This document shows positions 8,448 through 17,932 of a stretch of 64,000 nucleotides of DNA, piece after piece. How positions within the stretch are numbered: position 1 is the stretch's first letter; every line of letters begins with the position of its first letter. The stretch covers positions 1-64,000 of the forward strand of contig NZ_JSAK01000018.1 of NCBI RefSeq assembly GCF_000802965.1, in the 5' to 3' direction. Under the pieces are notes generated by a model. That model did not search any database and was not told the origin of the DNA. It worked only from the letters and a program-made list of their open reading frames with translations. The stretch is from Pseudomonas fluorescens (GTDB lineage Bacteria > Pseudomonadota > Gammaproteobacteria > Pseudomonadales > Pseudomonadaceae). The translations under genes were made by a program, and so were the position numbers.

Positions 8448-9272
8448 TCAGAGTTGCCCACGCAACCCGAACCGCTTCATCAATCCCGATTCCAGCAACC
8501 CCTTGGGCAACAATCCGGCAAGCAACGGCAACGCGCGGCTGCCATTGCCCAGGCGGATCAGCCGTGGCGGCTTGCTCTGTTGCACCGCCTTGAGCAATCC
8601 GGCGGCAAACTCACTGGCCGGCGTCGGATTATCCTGGGACGCCTTCGCTCGTGCACGAATGCCTTCGCGCAGCGGAAACCACGGCGATTGCTCGCTGATC
8701 AACTGCTCGGCTTCGTGTCCGGCATTCTTGGCGAAACTGGACGCGATGGCCCCCGGCTGAACCTCCATCACTCGCACGCCAAATGGCGCCAGTTCCATGC
8801 GCAAGGCATCGCTCAAGGCATGCACAGCGGCTTTCGAGGCGCAGTAAGCACCGGCGAACGGCGTGACCAACACACCGGATACACTGCCGATGTTGACCAC
8901 CAGCCCTTTGGTTCGGCGCAGCACCGGAAACATCGCGCGAGTCACGCCAACGATGGCGAACACGTTGGTTTCAAACTGGCGTTGCATGGCCGGAACACCG
9001 CCATCGAGCAGCGGCCCCATGGCGCCATATCCGGCGTTGTTGATCAGTACATCGAGGCCGCCGTGTTGCTGGTTGATTTGCTCGCTCAATGCTTCCAATG
9101 CCTGGCCATCATTGACGTCCAGCTGCACAGCGGTGAAACCGGCAGCAGTGAGGACTGCCACGTCTTCAGCCTTGCGGGCACTGGCCCAGACGGTATAGCC
9201 GGCAGATTTGAATACATCGGCGAGGGCGCGGCCGATGCCGCTGGAACAACCGGTAATCAACGCTACGGGCAT
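8448..9272 (-). CDS. Short-chain dehydrogenase/reductase
   Basis: A 274-residue classical SDR oxidoreductase. The NAD(P)-binding motif TGCSSGIGRA is at about residues 7-16, NNAG near 82, the catalytic serine in GSVSG near 133 and the YxxxK pair in YCASK near 148-152. I took the ATG at 9272 because AAGGA lies seven bases upstream; a TTG six codons earlier opens the longest frame but has no ribosome site. The 34-base gap to the upstream membrane-protein gene suggests co-transcription. The substrate is unknown. Confidence 0.88.
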   Translation of the reverse strand: MPVALITGCSSGIGRALADVFKSAGYTVWASARKAEDVAVLTAAGFTAVQLDVNDGQALEALSEQINQQHGGLDVLINNAGYGAMGPLLDGGVPAMQRQFETNVFAIVGVTRAMFPVLRRTKGLVVNIGSVSGVLVTPFAGAYCASKAAVHALSDALRMELAPFGVRVMEVQPGAIASSFAKNAGHEAEQLISEQSPWFPLREGIRARAKASQDNPTPASEFAAGLLKAVQQSKPPRLIRLGNGSRALPLLAGLLPKGLLESGLMKRFGLRGQL

Positions 9273-9305
9273 GGCGCGGTCCTTGTGCAAATGAGTGGGG
9301 GATGA

Positions 9306-9770
9306 TCAGTCGGAGAAACTACCCTGCAAACGCTCGGCGCGAAACTCCAGGGTTTCCGGGCGGTAGCCGGGGCGTAGCGGCGGCAGCGGCAGGCAATCTT
9401 CCCAATTACCACCGGCTTGCAATTCGCCGGGGCCGCGATAGCGCGGGGCGGTGTATTGATTGTCGGCGAGGTTGACCGTGTCGCCCGGCGCATAAGCCGC
9501 GACACGCCAGCGCAGCTCAGTCAGCGGCACGTCGTTGCCGTTGTTCATGGTCAATTGCAGCGGCCGATCGGCAGGGCAGTGTTGCGGCGCGTAGCTGATG
9601 CGCAACTCCAGGCGTTGCAGTTGCTTGAGTTCGCGGTGGTCCAGCCAGATTACCCACGTGGCGACGATGCCCAGCCCTACGGCGGCGGCCATGGACACGG
9701 GCAGGGCCTTGGCCGGATAGCGCAGGAGCAGGATCAGCCAGGTGATGACCAGCAGGACGCCGATGAACAT
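9306..9770 (-). CDS. Membrane protein with two N-terminal helices, unknown function
   Basis: This 154-residue protein has two hydrophobic helices near the N-terminus (about residues 1-17 and 25-44) and a soluble C-terminal domain of about 105 residues rich in beta-type sequence, probably periplasmic. GAGG precedes the ATG by ten bases. It is just upstream of the dehydrogenase gene on the same strand. I do not recognise a functional family. Confidence 0.7.
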   Translation of the reverse strand: MFIGVLLVITWLILLLRYPAKALPVSMAAAVGLGIVATWVIWLDHRELKQLQRLELRISYAPQHCPADRPLQLTMNNGNDVPLTELRWRVAAYAPGDTVNLADNQYTAPRYRGPGELQAGGNWEDCLPLPPLRPGYRPETLEFRAERLQGSFSD

Positions 9771-9858
9771 GACGCGTAAACCTCGGGGGCAGAGAAGAGC
9801 ATCCTACCTAAGCGCAGGGCAGGTTGGCGATGGGCGAGATTAAGCGGTGAATGTGCCG

Positions 9859-9950
9859 GCCTCATCGCGAGCAGGCTCACTCCTACATTCGATTGCGTTT
9901 CTCCAGGAAAAACCCGGTCAACTGTAGGAGCGAGCCTGCTCGCGATGAGG
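9859..9950. repeat. REPIN (GTAGGAGCGAGCCTGCTCGCGA family)
   Basis: Inverted arms CTCATCGCGAGCAGGCTCAC and TGTAGGAGCGAGCCTGCTCG flank a short spacer beyond the alginate operon terminator. Confidence 0.88.
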
Positions 9951-9981
9951 TTCAGCGCGGGCAACACAAAACCCGGACAAA

Positions 9982-10040
9982 AAAAGCCCCCGCCCAGTCC
10001 GCTGCGGATAGGGAACGCAGCGGACTGGACGGGGGCTTTT
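9982..10040. terminator. Strong terminator at the end of the alginate operon
   Basis: A 25-base stem with one imperfect pair (9982-10006 with 10016-10040) and a nine-base loop, with A/T runs on both sides, lies 15 bases after the algA stop. It should terminate both strands. Confidence 0.9.
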
Positions 10041-10055
10041 AGTGACAGCGATCGC

Positions 10056-11507
10056 TTACTGCGCGATGGTTTTCACCGACACGCCGCGCTCGATCGGGGT
10101 CGAACGACCGTAGATATCTTCAAAGCGCTCGATATCGTCTTCGCCCAGATAGCTACCCGACTGCACTTCGATGATTTCCAGTGGGATCTTGCCCGGGTTG
10201 CGCAGGCGATGCACCGAAGCAATCGGAATGTAGGTCGACTGGTTTTCAGTCAGCAGGAACACATTCTCATCGCAGGTCACTTCAGCTGTACCGCTGACGA
10301 CGATCCAGTGCTCGGCACGGTGGTGGTGCATTTGCAGCGACAGGCACGCGCCCGGCTTGACCGAGATGTGCTTGACCTGGAAGCGCCCGCCCATGTCCAC
10401 CGAGTCATACGAGCCCCACGGACGATAGACTTCGCAGTGGTTCTGGGTTTCGCTGCGGCCCTGTTCGTTGAGGGTGTTGACCATCTGTTTCACGCCTTGG
10501 ACCTTGTCCTTGTGGGCGATCATCATGGCGTCCTTGGTTTCCACCACGACGATGTTTTCCAGGCCGATCACCGACACCAGTTTGCCGTTGCCGTGGATCA
10601 TGCAGTTGCGGCTGTCCTGGATGACTACGTCGCCTTTGGTGACGTTGCCATTGACGTCTTTTTCATTCACTTCCCACAACGACGACCAGCAACCGACATC
10701 GCTCCAGCCAGCGGTCAGCGGAACCACGCAGGCGCGCTGGGTTTTTTCCATCACCGAGTAGTCGATGGAGTTGTCCGGGCAGCAGGCGAAGGTAGCTTCG
10801 TCAAAGGTGATGCTGTCAGCATCTTGCTGGCTGCGTTCCAGGGTCAGCAGGCAGGTGTCGTAGATGTCCGGATCGTGTTTTTTCAGCTCTTCCAGGAAGC
10901 GGCTGGCGCGGAACAGGAACATGCCGCTGTTCCAGAAGTAACCGCCGGACTGGACATACTCGGTGGCGCGTTTGACGTCCGGTTTTTCCACAAAGTGCGA
11001 GACACGGCTGACGCCTTCGGGCAGCAGCGAGTCGTTGGTCGACTTGATGTAGCCATAACCGGTTTCCGGTTTGGTGGCCGGTACGCCGAACAGCACCATT
11101 TCGCCGTTTTCGGCGGCGACGGTGGCCAGGGCCAGGGCACGTTGCAGGGCTTTCTGGTCTTCCAGTACGTGGTCGGCTGGTAGTACCAGCATCAACTCGT
11201 CGCGACCTTCATTGACCAGCATCATCGCGGTCAGGGCCACGGCCGGTGCGGTGTTACGGCCAAACGGTTCCATCAGGATGCGTTGGGTTTCCAGTTTGCG
11301 CGCGGCCAGTTGCTCGTTGACGATGAAGCGGTGGTCCTTGTTGCAGACCACGATCGGCGTGTCCATGCCTTCGAACACCAGGCGTTCCAGGGTTTGCTGG
11401 AACAGGGTGTGTTCGCCGGTCAGGGCCAGGAACTGTTTAGGAAACTGCTTACGGGAAAGCGGCCAAAGACGTGAGCCACTACCACCGGACAAGATCACTG
11501 GAATCAT
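10056..11507 (-). CDS. algA: Mannose-1-phosphate guanylyltransferase / mannose-6-phosphate isomerase
   Basis: A bifunctional cytosolic enzyme of 483 residues that isomerises fructose-6-phosphate to mannose-6-phosphate and joins mannose-1-phosphate to GTP to give GDP-mannose, the substrate of AlgD. The nucleotidyltransferase half begins with GGSGSRLWPLSRKQFPKQ (about residues 8-25) and contains FVEKPD near 170. The cupin isomerase domain is at about 350-465 with the metal-binding QMHHHRAEHW. AAGGAG precedes the ATG. It is the last alginate gene, 208 bases after algF with a REPIN between, and a strong terminator follows. Confidence 0.96.
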   Translation of the reverse strand: MIPVILSGGSGSRLWPLSRKQFPKQFLALTGEHTLFQQTLERLVFEGMDTPIVVCNKDHRFIVNEQLAARKLETQRILMEPFGRNTAPAVALTAMMLVNEGRDELMLVLPADHVLEDQKALQRALALATVAAENGEMVLFGVPATKPETGYGYIKSTNDSLLPEGVSRVSHFVEKPDVKRATEYVQSGGYFWNSGMFLFRASRFLEELKKHDPDIYDTCLLTLERSQQDADSITFDEATFACCPDNSIDYSVMEKTQRACVVPLTAGWSDVGCWSSLWEVNEKDVNGNVTKGDVVIQDSRNCMIHGNGKLVSVIGLENIVVVETKDAMMIAHKDKVQGVKQMVNTLNEQGRSETQNHCEVYRPWGSYDSVDMGGRFQVKHISVKPGACLSLQMHHHRAEHWIVVSGTAEVTCDENVFLLTENQSTYIPIASVHRLRNPGKIPLEIIEVQSGSYLGEDDIERFEDIYGRSTPIERGVSVKTIAQ

Positions 11508-11599
11508 TTTGTTTCTCCTTGAAAATCGTTTGGTTAGAGCTACGAACGCTGTGTCGTTTCACTCTTGTTTTTGTTCCGTGCCCGGCTGACATCTCGGTC

Positions 11600-11690
11600 C
11601 CTGTGGGAGCTGGCTTGCCAGCGATGGCATCAACTCGGTGTATCTGTTTCACCGAGTCGTCTGCATCGCGGGCAAGCCCGCCCCCACAGG
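11600..11690. repeat. Mixed REPIN inside the alginate operon
   Basis: The left arm is of the GGGAGCTGGCTTGCCAGCGA family and the right arm of the GCGGGCTTGCCCGCGATG family, so this pair joins two REP families. It lies between algF and algA. Confidence 0.85.
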
Positions 11691-11715
11691 AAAATGGGTC
11701 AACCGGAATAATTGA

Positions 11716-12372
11716 TTAGCGCGTCGATACCGGGCGTTTCACCCAGACTGGCGACAGGCTGCTGCCGTTGCCGGTGACGTACAGCACAGCGGCTTCACCG
11801 CGTTCCAGGGCGACAGGTTTAACGTCGCCGACTTTCTTGTCGCCCTCGTACAGCGCCAGGCTGACTTTCACCGGGTTGATTTCACGTTCGCCACGGCCCT
11901 TGGCGGCCACGTTCGGCACCACGTCGGTCTTGCCGTCAGCGGTTTTCAGGGTCAGCGGCTTGTCGCTGAGGTTCTGCACGCGTACCAGGGATTTCTGCTT
12001 GTTCTTGAACGGCGGCTCTTCGATCAGTTGCGGCGCGCCGCTGGCGTTGTTGACCAGGGTGTAATAGTGGTCACCGGCCAGTTTCACTGGCAGGGTCTGG
12101 CTGCCGACCTTGGCGCTGTAGTCGCCGCCCGGCATGAAGCTGAAGTCACTGCTGGACAGCGGCGCGACGTCGGCCAGGTTGGTGCTGCCAACGGTGGCGC
12201 TGACTTCGGAGTTGCCGGCGTTATAGATACGCACGAAGGTCGAGCCTTTTGGTGCAGTCGGGCCGTACAGCGCGGCATCGCCACCGGCGAAAGCTTGTAC
12301 CGACAGCACGCTGAGGCCAGCGACCAGTGCAAAGCGTTTGGCGAGACGACGAGGAGTAGTCGTGAAAGTCAT
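11716..12372 (-). CDS. algF: Alginate O-acetylation protein AlgF
   Basis: A 218-residue periplasmic protein needed, with AlgI and AlgJ, for O-acetylation of mannuronate residues. A signal peptide ends near residue 29 (VQAFAGG). The rest forms two beta-rich halves, with the conserved ALYGPTAPKGSTFVRIYNAG just after the signal. GAGG lies seven bases before the ATG, and the gene starts 17 bases after algJ. AlgF has no known catalytic motif and is thought to be an accessory or linker protein. Confidence 0.95.
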   Translation of the reverse strand: MTFTTTPRRLAKRFALVAGLSVLSVQAFAGGDAALYGPTAPKGSTFVRIYNAGNSEVSATVGSTNLADVAPLSSSDFSFMPGGDYSAKVGSQTLPVKLAGDHYYTLVNNASGAPQLIEEPPFKNKQKSLVRVQNLSDKPLTLKTADGKTDVVPNVAAKGRGEREINPVKVSLALYEGDKKVGDVKPVALERGEAAVLYVTGNGSSLSPVWVKRPVSTR

Positions 12373-12389
12373 GGTAGTACCTCTCTCTT

Positions 12390-13565
12390 TCAGTTTTGCG
12401 CCCGATCGGGCGTCTCGGATTTAGTGTTTGCAGCTACGTTTTGTTGGCGGGCGCCGGCTTGTTTAAGCTCTGCGACCCACTGCGGGTCGGCGTCGCCGAT
12501 TTCGTTATTCACAGGCAGATATCGTTCAGGAAACTCCCAGATCAGCACCTGTGGCGGGCTGTTCTTGAAAGCATCACTTTTCAGGTAGCTGAGCATCGGC
12601 AGAATCGGGCCGTGGCCGTCTTCGGCGTAATTGACCACGTCGCTACGCAGGGCTTGCTTGAGCGCACCGACGAAGTTCCAGTTGGGGTTGGCGCTGTAGC
12701 TGGTGCCGATCAGCGCGACGGGCACTTCGGTGTTGGCGAACAGCGCGTCGTCACCGGCTGGCTGGTCTTCAGCGGCAATGGTGTTGCGCTTCTGCAAAGG
12801 TTCTTGCGCCGGCATCAGGTTTTCAAACAGCGGGTCCAGCGGCAGGAACAGACGCAGGTCGCCCTTGTGCGTGACTTTCTCCGCAGGCTCGGTGACGAAG
12901 TTCTGCGGGTCGCCGCTCAGCGGGAATTTGTCGGCAATGGTCTTGGCCAGGCGGTTGGCAGCAATCTCGGCACCTTCCGGGGTCCAGTGGGTGTCGGTGC
13001 GCAGGAACACTTGCTGGCCGTTGTTCTTGGCGGCTTGCAGTGGGCCGAGCAAATCAGGCGCAGGGATGCGGTCGGCCGCCAGGCGCTTGTGGAAATCCTG
13101 ATAGAGGTTGGCGTGGATGCTGGCCGGTTTTACCTCGCCGAGGTGTTCCGGGTACAGGCGTACCTTGGCCGGAACCACCGCCATCACCAGTTGCACGCCT
13201 TTCTCTTTCAGGGTCTGGCGCACGCCTTCAACGAGCGCGTAGTTGCCTTGCAGGTTCAGCTCTTCGTTGACGATCGGGTGGAATTCTTCATCGCTGTACA
13301 GCCACTGGTCGCGACCGAGCACGACGCCCGGACGACCTTCGTTGAACAGTTTGAAGTCCAGCGCCGCCCAGAGATTGGTGCCCAGGCGCTTGATCGGAAA
13401 CTCTTCGTCGTAATGCGTCTCCACAGCCTTGGTCCAGCGACCGTTCAGCACCGTCGCATCAGCGTTGGTGCTGAAGCCGAGGAAGCTGCGAACCGACCAC
13501 AGGCCCAAGGCCAGCAGGGTCACCAGGAACAGGGCGATGTAGAAGATGCGTAATGAGCGGGTCAT
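12390..13565 (-). CDS. algJ: Alginate O-acetyltransferase AlgJ
   Basis: A 391-residue SGNH-like acetylesterase-fold protein anchored by an uncleaved N-terminal helix (about residues 7-28) and facing the periplasm. The catalytic elements match the AlgJ/AlgX family: the Asp-His pair in TDTHWTPEG (about 191-199) and the serine in GTSYSAN (about 289). It probably takes acetyl groups delivered by AlgI and hands them on during modification of the polymer. GAGGGAT precedes the ATG. It is eleven bases from algI. Confidence 0.95.
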   Translation of the reverse strand: MTRSLRIFYIALFLVTLLALGLWSVRSFLGFSTNADATVLNGRWTKAVETHYDEEFPIKRLGTNLWAALDFKLFNEGRPGVVLGRDQWLYSDEEFHPIVNEELNLQGNYALVEGVRQTLKEKGVQLVMAVVPAKVRLYPEHLGEVKPASIHANLYQDFHKRLAADRIPAPDLLGPLQAAKNNGQQVFLRTDTHWTPEGAEIAANRLAKTIADKFPLSGDPQNFVTEPAEKVTHKGDLRLFLPLDPLFENLMPAQEPLQKRNTIAAEDQPAGDDALFANTEVPVALIGTSYSANPNWNFVGALKQALRSDVVNYAEDGHGPILPMLSYLKSDAFKNSPPQVLIWEFPERYLPVNNEIGDADPQWVAELKQAGARQQNVAANTKSETPDRAQN

Positions 13566-13576
13566 GGTCAGATCCC

Positions 13577-15142
13577 TCAGAACTGGAAGTAAAGGAACGG
13601 CGAGAAGCTTTGCGCCGAGAGTTTGAGAATCGAGGCGATGAACAGCAGCAGCACCAGCGCACGCATTGCATAGCGCGACCAGTCAGCGGTCCAGTAAGCC
13701 GGTTGCACCTGGGCTTCAACGCCGACGGTGTAGCCGGGCTGATGGATGCTCGCCGGGTTATCCCCAGGCGCGGCTTTGATCAGGCCTGGTTCGCTGGCGG
13801 CCGGGCCGTCGCTGTCGACGTTCACGGCAGGCTTGGTCTTCTCTGGCGGCTGATTGGTGTAGAAGTCGCGCAGGCCGAAGAACGCGAGGGTCACGTAGGC
13901 CACCACCAACGTAGCGATTTGCAGACCGGTGAGGCTGGCCTGATTGAGTTCCGACAGCGACCAGTCACCGAAGCTGAACATCGCGCCGTACATGCGACCG
14001 GCAACGTGCAGGTTTTCCGCACGGAAGATCACCCAGCCCATCACCACCAGCAAGAAGGTCAGTGCCCAGCGAATCGGGTTGATGCTGCGCGGCGAAGTGT
14101 TCAGGCCCAGGGCCTTTTCAATCGCCAGCCACATGCCGTGCCACGCACCCCAGACGATGTAGGTGATGTTCGCGCCGTGCCACAGACCACCGAGCAGCAT
14201 GGTCAGGAACAGGTTGCGATAGGTCATCAGCGTGCCTTTGCGGTTACCGCCGAGGGTGATGTACAGATAGTCACGCAGCCAGGTCGACAGGCTGATGTGC
14301 CAGCGGCGCCAGAACTCGGTGATCGACTGGCTGATGTACGGCTGCTTGAAGTTTTCCATGAAGCGGAAACCCATCATCAAGCCCAGGCCGATGGCCATGT
14401 CGCTGTAGCCGGAGAAGTCGAAGTACAGCTGCGCGGTGTAGGCCAGTGCGCCCAGCCAGGCATCGCCCGTGGTCGGGTTTTGCAGGGCAAAGCAATGGTC
14501 GGCTACCACCGCGAGGGTGTCAGCGATGAAGACCTTTTTGATGAAACCCTGCATGAACCGCGTGCAGCCCTCGGAGAATTTGTCGAGGGTGTGGGTGCGG
14601 TTGTTGAACTGGTCGGCGAGGTCGCGGAAGCGCAACACCGGGCCGGCAATCAAGTGCGGGAAAATCGCCACGAACGCCGCGAAGTCGATCAGGTTGCGGG
14701 TCGCCGGAGTATCGCCACGGTAGACGTCGATGATGTAGCTGATGGACTCGAAAATGTAGAACGAGATACCGATCGGCAACAGCACGTGGGTCAGGATGAA
14801 CGGCTCAAGGCCGACCGACGTCATCATTGCGTTGATGCTGTCGACGCCGAAGTTGGCGTACTTGAAGTAGCCGAGAATGCACAGGTCGACGGCGACGCCG
14901 AGCAGCAGCCAGCGCTGGGCCGGTTTGGTCCGCACGCCGGCAGCGCCGACTTTGAGGCCGATCCAGTAGTTCCACAGCGTGACCGCTGCGAACAGTGCGA
15001 GGAAGTCCACACGCCACCAGGCGTAGAACACGTAGCTGGCGATCAGCAGCAGCAAGTTGCGATAGCGTTGCCCGCTCAAGTAGTACAAGCCGAGAAAGAT
15101 CGGCAAGAACAGAAACAGGAACACGTTGGATGAAAATACCAT
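13577..15142 (-). CDS. algI: Membrane-bound O-acyltransferase AlgI
   Basis: An MBOAT-family integral membrane protein of 521 residues that brings acetyl groups across the inner membrane for alginate acetylation. About ten hydrophobic segments are visible. The MBOAT signature, with the invariant histidine, is in LLGGLWHGANITYIVWG (about residue 320). I chose ATG 15142 (MVFSSNVFLF, the usual family N-terminus) because GGAGAG lies six bases upstream; the frame could open eight codons earlier. The last 90 residues include a long hydrophilic loop rich in proline and lysine before the final helix. Confidence 0.95.
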   Translation of the reverse strand: MVFSSNVFLFLFLPIFLGLYYLSGQRYRNLLLLIASYVFYAWWRVDFLALFAAVTLWNYWIGLKVGAAGVRTKPAQRWLLLGVAVDLCILGYFKYANFGVDSINAMMTSVGLEPFILTHVLLPIGISFYIFESISYIIDVYRGDTPATRNLIDFAAFVAIFPHLIAGPVLRFRDLADQFNNRTHTLDKFSEGCTRFMQGFIKKVFIADTLAVVADHCFALQNPTTGDAWLGALAYTAQLYFDFSGYSDMAIGLGLMMGFRFMENFKQPYISQSITEFWRRWHISLSTWLRDYLYITLGGNRKGTLMTYRNLFLTMLLGGLWHGANITYIVWGAWHGMWLAIEKALGLNTSPRSINPIRWALTFLLVVMGWVIFRAENLHVAGRMYGAMFSFGDWSLSELNQASLTGLQIATLVVAYVTLAFFGLRDFYTNQPPEKTKPAVNVDSDGPAASEPGLIKAAPGDNPASIHQPGYTVGVEAQVQPAYWTADWSRYAMRALVLLLFIASILKLSAQSFSPFLYFQF

Positions 15143-15242
15143 CCCGATCTCTCCATGTTTAACCAACAGTCAAGGGCCAACGGCCCCCCCAAACCCCCCA
15201 CGAAAAACCGGGGGGTACATTGCATTCAAAAACCACCGCGAT

Positions 15243-15337
15243 CCCTGTAGGAGCTGGCTTGCCAGCGATTCGGTCTGACATCCACCATTGATGTCGACTG
15301 ACACACCGCATCGCTGGCAAGCCAGCTCCTACAGGGG
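15243..15337. repeat. REPIN between algL and algI
   Basis: An inverted pair of TGTAGGAGCTGGCTTGCCAG arms in the 207-base gap of the operon. A C-run/G-run hairpin (about 15190-15213) lies between it and algI. Confidence 0.9.
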
Positions 15338-15349
15338 GAATGTGTTGTT

Positions 15350-16462
15350 CTAGGAACCTTTGCCTTTCTCGTTGGCCGGGTCGTAGACCTTGGTCAGGTC
15401 GCCGCCGAGGCGGAAGGTCTTGAACGGTTGCATGTCGTGCTTCTTCTCCAGCACATCCGGCGCGCAGGTGTAGAGGGTGCAGAACGGTTCGAGCCAGGCG
15501 AATTTCGAGTCGACTTTCAGGTCGGTCATGTCCTGTTTCTTGCCGTTCTTTTCCTCGAATTCGTCCGGGTCTTTCACCCCGGCCAGTACTCGATCACCCA
15601 GGCGCTTCAGCGCGCCGTTGTTTTCCTGACGCAAATCCACACCGTTGACCTGGGCGAAACTGGCGATCATCGCCAGCGGCGGCAGGGCGTAGTTGTGATA
15701 GGCCAGGGCGCGTTGCTGGCGCTTGAGCTCGTTCGGCAGATAGCCGTCCGCATCGACCTGATTGGCGCCGACCTTGTATTCCTTCACGGCCCAATCGAAC
15801 AGGTCGCGACGGTTGGTGGCGACGGACGTTGCCATCACCGACCAGGCGGCCCAGTACGAATGGTTGTTGGTTTTTTCCAGCGGCAAGTTGTCCCAGTCGC
15901 TGACCACCTGATCGGCCATTTTGCTGAACCAGGCTTCGATCAGCTGCGACTCTTGCTGATGGTTGGCCAGCGGATGGGAGTCGGAGAATTTCAGGCGAAT
16001 GTACGAGGACGCCATGCTGCCCAGCGCCCATTTGCGCATCGACTTGCCGGTGTGGTTGAAGTCCTTGGACATCAATGCATCGGCCTTCGCCCACGCCGTC
16101 AGCCAGTTGAGTGTGCATTCCAGTTGTTCCGGGCGACCGTCACGCATGAACTGCATGACGCGCTTGCTGGTGCCGCGCTCGATCTTGGTGATGTCGGCGG
16201 TGCTGTCACGGAAGGCTTTTTCCGACTGCACGTTCAGGGTCGAACGCGCCTTGTCCGAACCTTCGTACTTGCTGCGAAATTGCAGCGAGCCGGTGTAGGG
16301 CGTCGGCATGGCATCGCAGCCTTCGCTCTTGTCGCCGGTTTTGACTTTCTCGATCGGCGCAAAGTAACCCTGCGGCGGGCGCAATGGCGCCGCGGCCTGG
16401 GTCGCACCGGCGAACATCGCCAGGCTCAAAAGCGTCAGTGTTGCAAGTTTCGGATTTCGCAT
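15350..16462 (-). CDS. algL: Alginate lyase AlgL
   Basis: A PL5-family periplasmic polymannuronate lyase of 370 residues that clears alginate trapped in the periplasm during secretion. A signal peptide ends at about residue 24 (GATQAAA). The catalytic core shows NNHSYWAAW (about residue 200), holding the family's Asn-His pair, and the tail carries conserved WLEPFC. I chose ATG 16462 because GAGG is six bases before it. An ATG four codons upstream overlaps the algX stop as ATGA but lacks a good ribosome site; either is possible. Confidence 0.94.
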   Translation of the reverse strand: MRNPKLATLTLLSLAMFAGATQAAAPLRPPQGYFAPIEKVKTGDKSEGCDAMPTPYTGSLQFRSKYEGSDKARSTLNVQSEKAFRDSTADITKIERGTSKRVMQFMRDGRPEQLECTLNWLTAWAKADALMSKDFNHTGKSMRKWALGSMASSYIRLKFSDSHPLANHQQESQLIEAWFSKMADQVVSDWDNLPLEKTNNHSYWAAWSVMATSVATNRRDLFDWAVKEYKVGANQVDADGYLPNELKRQQRALAYHNYALPPLAMIASFAQVNGVDLRQENNGALKRLGDRVLAGVKDPDEFEEKNGKKQDMTDLKVDSKFAWLEPFCTLYTCAPDVLEKKHDMQPFKTFRLGGDLTKVYDPANEKGKGS

Positions 16463-16470
16463 AGCAGACC

Positions 16471-17922
16471 TCATTGCCCGGTCGAAGCGGTACGTTGCTC
16501 CGCGCTCGGGAATACGTTGCGTTTGCAGATTTTCGCTTCGACTTTCTGTGGCGCGGCGTCGGTTTTTTCCGGGCCCTGGATTTCGACGGCCAGCAGATTC
16601 TGCGAGGCCCAGTCTTCGTCCGTGCGCAACTCGAACGCGAAACGTCCGTCAGTGTCGGAGGTTTCCGGTTTGTCGATCTTGATGTCCTCGTGGCGCCCGT
16701 TCATGTACCAGAGGGTGGCTTGCAAGGTTTTCACCGAGGTATCGGCGAAGCGGATGTCGACCTGGTGACTGGCGTTTTGCAGGTTCAGGTTTTTGCTGTT
16801 GACCATCAGTTCGTTCTTGCCCGGTTTCAATGTGGTGCTGCCGGACATCTGTGCATCCTTGCCTTCGCAACCGTTGTCCAGCAGCGCCATCATTTGGCGG
16901 TAGATGATTTCTTGGTCGAGGCGATAGAGCGGCGAGAATTCCCAGATGAGAATCTTCGGTGGGTTCTTCTGGAACTCGTCGCTGCCCAGGTACTGCAGCA
17001 TCGAACCTTCCAGGCCACCGCCGGGGAATGCCACGTTCAGAATGTCGGCGCCGATGGCCTCTTCGAGGAAACCGGCGAAGTTGTAGTTCTTGCCACTGTG
17101 ACTGGTGCCGACCAGGGTGATTTCCGGATTGCCGGAATCGCCGAACAGATCGCCATCGCCTGCTTCGCCTTTCGGCTCGGTGGTGAATTGATCCATGTAC
17201 TGGATCGCGTAGCTGGTGCCACAGAGTTGACCGGCCATGTTGTGCAATGTTCCGGTCTTGCCCATGCGACCCGACTTATGGGTCTCGAATTCACGCTTGG
17301 GAATGTCGGCGAAGGCCGGGATCTGCTTGACCTTTTCCGCCACGATTTTTGCCGTGCGCTGGGCGCCGTATGGCGTCCAGTGCTGGTCGCCACGGAAGTA
17401 GAAGTCGTGGGCGGGCAGGGTGTCGGGCAGCGACTCGTTGGTCAGCGGCGACAGGTCCGGCACCACGTAACCCATCTGCGCGAAACGGCCGAGCATGGTC
17501 TTGTAGTTCTTCAGTGCCTTGTCGAAATCGAAGCTGGCTTTTTCCGCCGGGTTCAACTTGTTGCGGTTCACCAGACCACGGGTTGGCTGGTAAACAACCA
17601 CCAGCTCCACGCCTTTGCTCTTGAACGCATCGTGCAGTTGCTTCATGCGTTTGTAGCCGGCGGGGGTGGTGTCGAATTCGGTGCGCAAGTCTTCTTGCGT
17701 ACGGAACAGCCAGTCGCCCTGGGCCTGCACCAGCGTGGTGAAGTTCTGCTGATAACGGGTGGTGTAATTCTTCGCGTCGTGGGCGGCCGGGCACAGGCTG
17801 CAGCACGGTTCGGCAGAGAACTTGGGCGCCTGGACTTCATCCGCACGCGCGCCAGTGCTGGCGGCGAGGATGCCGGCGGTCAGGGCCGACAGGCTGAGTA
17901 ATTTGATCAAGTGTGGGTGCAT
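16471..17922 (-). CDS. algX: Alginate O-acetyltransferase AlgX
   Basis: A 483-residue periplasmic protein with a signal peptide (ends near STGARADE), an SGNH-hydrolase-like domain and a C-terminal carbohydrate-binding module. Catalytic pieces are visible: the Asp-His pair in GDQHWTPYG (about residues 176-184) and the serine in GTSHSGKN (about 271). It performs the final O-acetylation of the polymer and is part of the periplasmic complex with AlgK. GAGGATAA precedes the ATG. It sits eleven bases after algG. Confidence 0.95.
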   Translation of the reverse strand: MHPHLIKLLSLSALTAGILAASTGARADEVQAPKFSAEPCCSLCPAAHDAKNYTTRYQQNFTTLVQAQGDWLFRTQEDLRTEFDTTPAGYKRMKQLHDAFKSKGVELVVVYQPTRGLVNRNKLNPAEKASFDFDKALKNYKTMLGRFAQMGYVVPDLSPLTNESLPDTLPAHDFYFRGDQHWTPYGAQRTAKIVAEKVKQIPAFADIPKREFETHKSGRMGKTGTLHNMAGQLCGTSYAIQYMDQFTTEPKGEAGDGDLFGDSGNPEITLVGTSHSGKNYNFAGFLEEAIGADILNVAFPGGGLEGSMLQYLGSDEFQKNPPKILIWEFSPLYRLDQEIIYRQMMALLDNGCEGKDAQMSGSTTLKPGKNELMVNSKNLNLQNASHQVDIRFADTSVKTLQATLWYMNGRHEDIKIDKPETSDTDGRFAFELRTDEDWASQNLLAVEIQGPEKTDAAPQKVEAKICKRNVFPSAEQRTASTGQ

Positions 17923-17932
17923 AAAATTATCC